A stretch of DNA of 9,968 nt from Clostridiales bacterium (GTDB lineage: Bacteria > Bacillota > Clostridia > TANB77 > CAG-508). The position numbers and the translations under genes were made by a program. The stretch spans positions 1-9,968 of the forward strand of contig JAHZIB010000028.1 in the NCBI GenBank assembly GCA_019419955.1, read 5' to 3'. The notes under the pieces were generated by a model. That model did no database searches. It saw nothing but the letters and a program-made list of their open reading frames with translations, and was not told the origin of the DNA. Of the stretch, positions 6,996 through 9,968 are shown one piece after another (position 1 is the first letter of the stretch; each line of letters opens with the position of its first letter).

Positions 6996-8036
6996 CTATT
7001 CATAAGATTCCAAAATTTCCAATTCAAATTTCCCAGGCTTAACTTTATCATTTCTTTCAATTATCACATCAACATCATATGTATCTTTTAATTTGACTAT
7101 ATTATCTTTTTTGTGCCCTATTATATTATTTATATTTAGTTCATTTGCAATAATCTTAACCTTTTTTACTTTCGCATTAATTTTTTTTATTTTATCAACA
7201 ATGCTATCATACCACATACTAGCTTCCACAAGTTGTCTAAAAGCTGGGTGATACGGTCCTGCAATAACACTACTCTCTTTAGAATTAGGGTCAGTAATTT
7301 CTTCTGTGTTTTGAAGTCCTATTCTTATTACATTAATTTTATTTCGATTAAACAAATCTACAACCTCTTTGCACCTTTCCACTGCCTGTCCTACTGTTAG
7401 AGGTAAATATTCTCCTCTTTCATATTCATCTGCAAGTTCTGTATCTTTTATAACAAGTACTGGATAAATTCTAACAATTTTAGGTTTAAGTTTTATCAAT
7501 TCTTTAGCAGTGTTAATTTCATCTTGTTTTGTACTTTCTGGAAGTCCTATCATCATTTGATGCCCCAAAACAAACCCGTGTGCTCTTATTAGCTTAGATG
7601 CTTTTTTTACATCTTCTCCTGTATGACCTCTTTTACATCTATTTAAAATATAATTATTTGTGGACTGTACGCCAAGCTCAATAGTCTTAACACGATATTT
7701 CTTCATTCTCTTCAAAATTTCTTTATCTATACAATCAGGTCTTGTAGAAATCCTTATACTATTAACTTTTTTATTAATAATATATTCCTGTACAGCTTCT
7801 AGGAGCTCTATCTGCTTTTTTACATCTATTGCAGTAAAACTCCCTCCAAAAAAAGCAACCTCTACATATTTATTATCATCCCTAAAGTTTTTCAGATAAT
7901 ACTCTATTGTCTCCTTAACATCTTTAGATGTTACCATTTTAGTCTGACCACTTATTCGTTTTTGATTGCAGAATATACAATTATTTGGGCAACCTAAATG
8001 AGGAACAAAAACAGGTATAATATATTCTTTTTTCAT
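6996..8036 (-). CDS. Radical SAM protein, Elp3-like (Radical_SAM plus C-terminal extension)
   Basis: The 346-residue protein carries the iron-sulfur motif CPNNCIFC (Cys16, Cys20, Cys23; CX3CX2C) near the N-terminus. AFFGGSF follows at about 62-68, then VKTIELGVQS, then HQMMIGLPEST, as in Elp3-type radical SAM proteins. It lacks the GNAT acetyltransferase domain of true Elp3, so it is a short bacterial relative. A tRNA-modification role is presumed from the family, not shown here. AAGGAG lies nine bases before the ATG. It starts 49 bases after rnc, an arrangement common in Clostridia. In many of those genomes smc and ftsY follow, but here a terminator and repeats come instead. Confidence 0.9.
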   Translation of the reverse strand: MKKEYIIPVFVPHLGCPNNCIFCNQKRISGQTKMVTSKDVKETIEYYLKNFRDDNKYVEVAFFGGSFTAIDVKKQIELLEAVQEYIINKKVNSIRISTRPDCIDKEILKRMKKYRVKTIELGVQSTNNYILNRCKRGHTGEDVKKASKLIRAHGFVLGHQMMIGLPESTKQDEINTAKELIKLKPKIVRIYPVLVIKDTELADEYERGEYLPLTVGQAVERCKEVVDLFNRNKINVIRIGLQNTEEITDPNSKESSVIAGPYHPAFRQLVEASMWYDSIVDKIKKINAKVKKVKIIANELNINNIIGHKKDNIVKLKDTYDVDVIIERNDKVKPGKFELEILESYE

Positions 8037-8085
8037 GAAGTCACACTCCTTTCAATAATTTTTTCCTTGCTAATTAGATACACAC

Positions 8086-8757
8086 CTATTTTTGCTCTAA
8101 AGCTTTTCGTGCTGCTTCCATCTCGGCATGTTTCTTCGTTTTTCCCTCGCCAATTGCAAGTTCTTTTCCATTGACTTCAACCTTCACTGTAAAGGTTTTA
8201 TCATGGTCTGGCCCAGTTTCTTTTATTACCGAATATTTTATATGAACATCTCCATTTTCTTGCAATTTTTCCTGTAACACGGTTTTAAAATCCTTCATTC
8301 CAACATGTTTTGTAGAATTCAAAATAGCATCTTTTAAATTATTTATTATAAACTCCTCTGCTGGCTTTAAACCTCCATCAAAATATATTGCTGCAATTGT
8401 TGCTTCTATACTATCTGCCAAGATTGCAGGCTTGTTTTTTCCTCCGCTATTTGCTTCGCTCTTTCCAATTAAAATGAAATCACTAAAATTATGTCTCTGA
8501 GCTACATTATATAAGCTAGACTCACACACAACTTCAGCCCTAACTTTAGTCATTTCACCTTCTTTAAGCTTATTATAATTACAATATATATATTTGCTAG
8601 ACACATATTCCAAAATACTATCTCCTAAGAACTCTAGCTTCTCATTACTTTCCACTTTATGTTCATATGCATATGATGTGTGGGTCAGCGCTTTTTTCAG
8701 AAGCTCTTTATCTCTAAAAATATATCCTATACTTTTTTCTAATTCCTCAAAATTCAT
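8086..8757 (-). CDS. rnc: Ribonuclease III
   Basis: RNase III cuts double-stranded RNA in rRNA maturation and mRNA turnover. The 223-residue product has the signature NEKLEFLGDS (38-47) with acidic residues Glu39, Glu42 and Asp46. Glu68 lies in GEMTKVRAE, and Asp115 and Glu118 lie in LADSIEA. These are the metal-binding and catalytic positions of the family. The C-terminal 70 residues form a double-stranded RNA binding domain, ending GEGKTKKHAEMEAARKALE. AGGAGG lies ten bases before the ATG. It is the first gene of the operon, with a promoter at 8830-8858. Confidence 0.97.
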   Translation of the reverse strand: MNFEELEKSIGYIFRDKELLKKALTHTSYAYEHKVESNEKLEFLGDSILEYVSSKYIYCNYNKLKEGEMTKVRAEVVCESSLYNVAQRHNFSDFILIGKSEANSGGKNKPAILADSIEATIAAIYFDGGLKPAEEFIINNLKDAILNSTKHVGMKDFKTVLQEKLQENGDVHIKYSVIKETGPDHDKTFTVKVEVNGKELAIGEGKTKKHAEMEAARKALEQK

Positions 8758-8829
8758 TCTGTTTATTCCTCCTGCTTATAATTTAGTTGTACTTATTTAA
8801 TATAACTCTATAGTCTAAAATGTATTAAT

Positions 8830-8858
8830 ATTATACACCTTTTTTAGAAAAAATTCAA
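8830..8858 (-). promoter_or_regulatory. Sigma-A promoter for rnc
   Basis: On the minus strand TTGAAT (8858-8853) and a perfect TATAAT (8835-8830) are separated by 17 bases. Initiation would be near 8823, leaving a leader of about 65 bases before the rnc ATG. The 17-bp inverted repeat at 8888-8965 lies upstream of this promoter and so outside the predicted rnc leader. Confidence 0.65.
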
Positions 8859-8887
8859 AGAGTTTTTGAAAAATATCATGAAGTGTT

Positions 8888-8965
8888 GTTACAGGATAAT
8901 GGTTATTGCACATTTGAACTCCTGTTGCATGACAATTATTTTATTAAAAACCATTATCCTGTAAC
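8888..8965. repeat. 17-bp perfect inverted repeat with short direct repeats outside
   Basis: GTTACAGGATAATGGTT at 8888-8904 is exactly complementary to 8949-8965 across a 44-base AT-rich interior. GAAGTG occurs outside both arms, at 8880-8885 and 8966-8971. This resembles a miniature inverted-repeat element with target duplication, though two extra T bases separate the left GAAGTG from the arm. It could equally be a transcribed stem-loop or an operator between the divergent rnc and cwlD genes. Confidence 0.75.
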
Positions 8966-9008
8966 GAAGTGCTTAATTAATGGTATTATTTGGTGAAATA
9001 TATACAGG

Positions 9009-9106
9009 TATGCACAGCCCAAGGTAGCCTAACCTTGTTGTATACGGAAAATTCACTAAAAGCACTGATATATCAAGCAAACAATTCATTTTTTCTATAG
9101 AATAAA
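9009..9106. repeat. Diverged third copy of the A/B repeat, upstream of cwlD
   Basis: This stretch aligns with units A and B in the same orientation at roughly three quarters identity by eye. It shares TATGCACAGCC, AAGGTA, AACCTTGTTGTATA and GGAAAAT. SL2 is kept as CAAGGT/ACCTTG (9020-9025 with 9032-9037), a better stem than in unit A. The left arm of SL1 is missing and SL3 is degraded. It ends about 18 bases before the cwlD start-site hairpin. Confidence 0.75.
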
Positions 9107-9123
9107 AAAGCGAATATAGTAAA

Positions 9124-9171
9124 AAAATAAGCATATACATATATCAAGAGAGGTATGTATATGCTTATTTT
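9124..9171 (+). promoter_or_regulatory. Perfect 18-bp hairpin enclosing the cwlD ribosome binding site and start
   Basis: Positions 9124-9141 pair without mismatch with 9154-9171 across the 12-base loop TATCAAGAGAGG. The loop holds the GAGAGG ribosome binding site. Both candidate ATGs (9155 and 9161) lie in the right arm. If formed in the mRNA, the start codon would be buried while the binding site stays exposed, a layout compatible with translational control. The left arm abuts A7, so the minus strand reads as a stem followed by T7, and a terminator for leftward transcription is the main alternative. Confidence 0.6.
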
Positions 9172-9892
9172 AAGTAAAAAAAGAATGTTAATTATGACAT
9201 GTTTAATATTTGTATCATTGTATGCATTTTCTTTTAAGATTGCAAATAATATGGTAGATATAAAAGAAACTGAAAAAACTGTTACTACTGTGTCTACACC
9301 TGTATCAAACAAAGTGGTTATTGTTGATGCAGGGCATGGTACACCAGATGAAGGAGCAGAAAGCAGTAGTGGAACAACAGAAGCAGAAATAAATTTAAAA
9401 ATTTCATTAAAACTTCAACAATTATTAGAGCAAAGTGGCTGTACAGTTTTATTAACTCGCTCTGACGAAAATGCTATATATGATGCAGAGAGTAGTAGTA
9501 TAAGAGAAAAGAAAATATCTGACATGCATAATAGAGTTAAAATTGGCAATAATTCCAGTGCAGATATATTTGTTTCAATACATTTAAATAAAATAGAACA
9601 ATCACAATATGACGGTTGGCAGACATTTTATAAAAAGGGAAATGAAGATAGCAAAACACTTGCAACAATGATTCAAAATAACCTAAATAACACTATATCA
9701 AAAGAAAACAATAGGATTCCTGCCCAATTAAATACAGTATATTTAATGAAATATGTAGAAATACCTATAACAATAGTCGAGTGTGGTTTTTTATCAAATC
9801 CTGAGGAGGAAAAATTGCTTCAAACAGATGAATATCAAAATAGATTAGCATGGGGAATTTACAATGGCATTAATGACTATTTTAATTTATAA
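9161..9892 (+). CDS. cwlD: N-acetylmuramoyl-L-alanine amidase, CwlD-like (Amidase_3)
   Basis: Amidase_3 zinc enzymes cut the MurNAc-L-Ala bond. CwlD does this in making muramic-delta-lactam of spore cortex, needed for germination. Counting from ATG 9161, the 243-residue protein has one N-terminal membrane or signal segment (about 9-27), a short linker, and the catalytic domain. Likely zinc and catalytic residues are His59 (VDAGHG), Glu74 (TTEAEINL), His141 (FVSIHLN) and Glu207 (IVECGFLSNPEEE). Size and single-domain layout fit CwlD (about 237 residues in B. subtilis), but another Amidase_3 enzyme is possible. I chose 9161 because GAGAGG lies seven bases upstream; the in-frame ATG at 9155 is only one base from it. 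It diverges from rnc. The 76 bases after the stop show no clear gene or terminator. Confidence 0.88.
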   Translation: MLILSKKRMLIMTCLIFVSLYAFSFKIANNMVDIKETEKTVTTVSTPVSNKVVIVDAGHGTPDEGAESSSGTTEAEINLKISLKLQQLLEQSGCTVLLTRSDENAIYDAESSSIREKKISDMHNRVKIGNNSSADIFVSIHLNKIEQSQYDGWQTFYKKGNEDSKTLATMIQNNLNNTISKENNRIPAQLNTVYLMKYVEIPITIVECGFLSNPEEEKLLQTDEYQNRLAWGIYNGINDYFNL

Positions 9893-9968
9893 TGGTTTAA
9901 TAAAATAAATTAGCATATGAGTTAAATAATCTGGGGAAGAAATAGAAAGGAAATTTTAAGAAAATATA

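Noticed and set aside
9073..9312. Minus-strand ORF of 79 codons antisense to cwlD
   Set aside because: It covers the cwlD signal segment and leader, has no start signals, and its hydrophobic translation is a shadow of the AT-rich coding strand.
9931..9968. Ribosome binding site for a gene beyond the right edge
   Set aside because: GGGG and AAAGG occur here, but no start codon follows at a suitable distance before the window ends.

Overview
The window looks like low-GC chromosomal DNA from a member of the Clostridia (Bacillota). The genes are AT-rich with AT-ending codons and strong purine-rich ribosome binding sites. AddB-type recombination, a clostridial-type OGG glycosylase, a YitT-family membrane protein and a CwlD-type sporulation amidase all fit an anaerobic, probably spore-forming Firmicute. 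The species cannot be named from the sequence alone.

Layout. Six full-length genes run on the minus strand, and a cwlD-like amidase runs on the plus strand at the right end. Transcription of the minus genes goes right to left. First come rnc and a radical SAM/Elp3-like gene, with a good promoter at 8830-8858 and an intrinsic terminator at 6887-6923. Next is yitT, with its own terminator at about 5624-5653. Then come ogg, addB and pgeF, with an extended -10 promoter at 5544-5572. At the far left, positions 2-73 hold the start of an eighth gene or a micro-ORF. It has its own promoter and a near-perfect ribosome binding site, and its reading frame runs through an (AG)11 microsatellite. In the frame as sequenced it stops three codons after the repeat; a gain or loss of one repeat unit would open the frame to the window edge.

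The gaps between operons are rich in structure. Positions 188-354 hold a nested inverted-repeat element. Positions 6601-6890 hold a strong hairpin followed by two tandem units of about 135 bp, whose first stem-loop shows compensatory base changes between copies. A third, diverged copy lies at 9009-9106. The divergent rnc/cwlD intergenic region also holds a 17-bp inverted repeat (8888-8965) and an 18-bp perfect hairpin whose loop carries the cwlD ribosome binding site and whose stem contains the start codon.

How the genes relate. ogg and addB are DNA repair genes (base excision of oxidised guanine, and double-strand-break end processing), and pgeF belongs to a family with purine nucleoside activity and a peptidoglycan-editing role. 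RNase III (rnc) is co-transcribed with a putative tRNA-modifying radical SAM protein. CwlD makes the muramic-delta-lactam of spore cortex. The points most worth a second look are the possible phase-variable ORF at the left edge, the covarying repeat family and the cwlD start-site hairpin.
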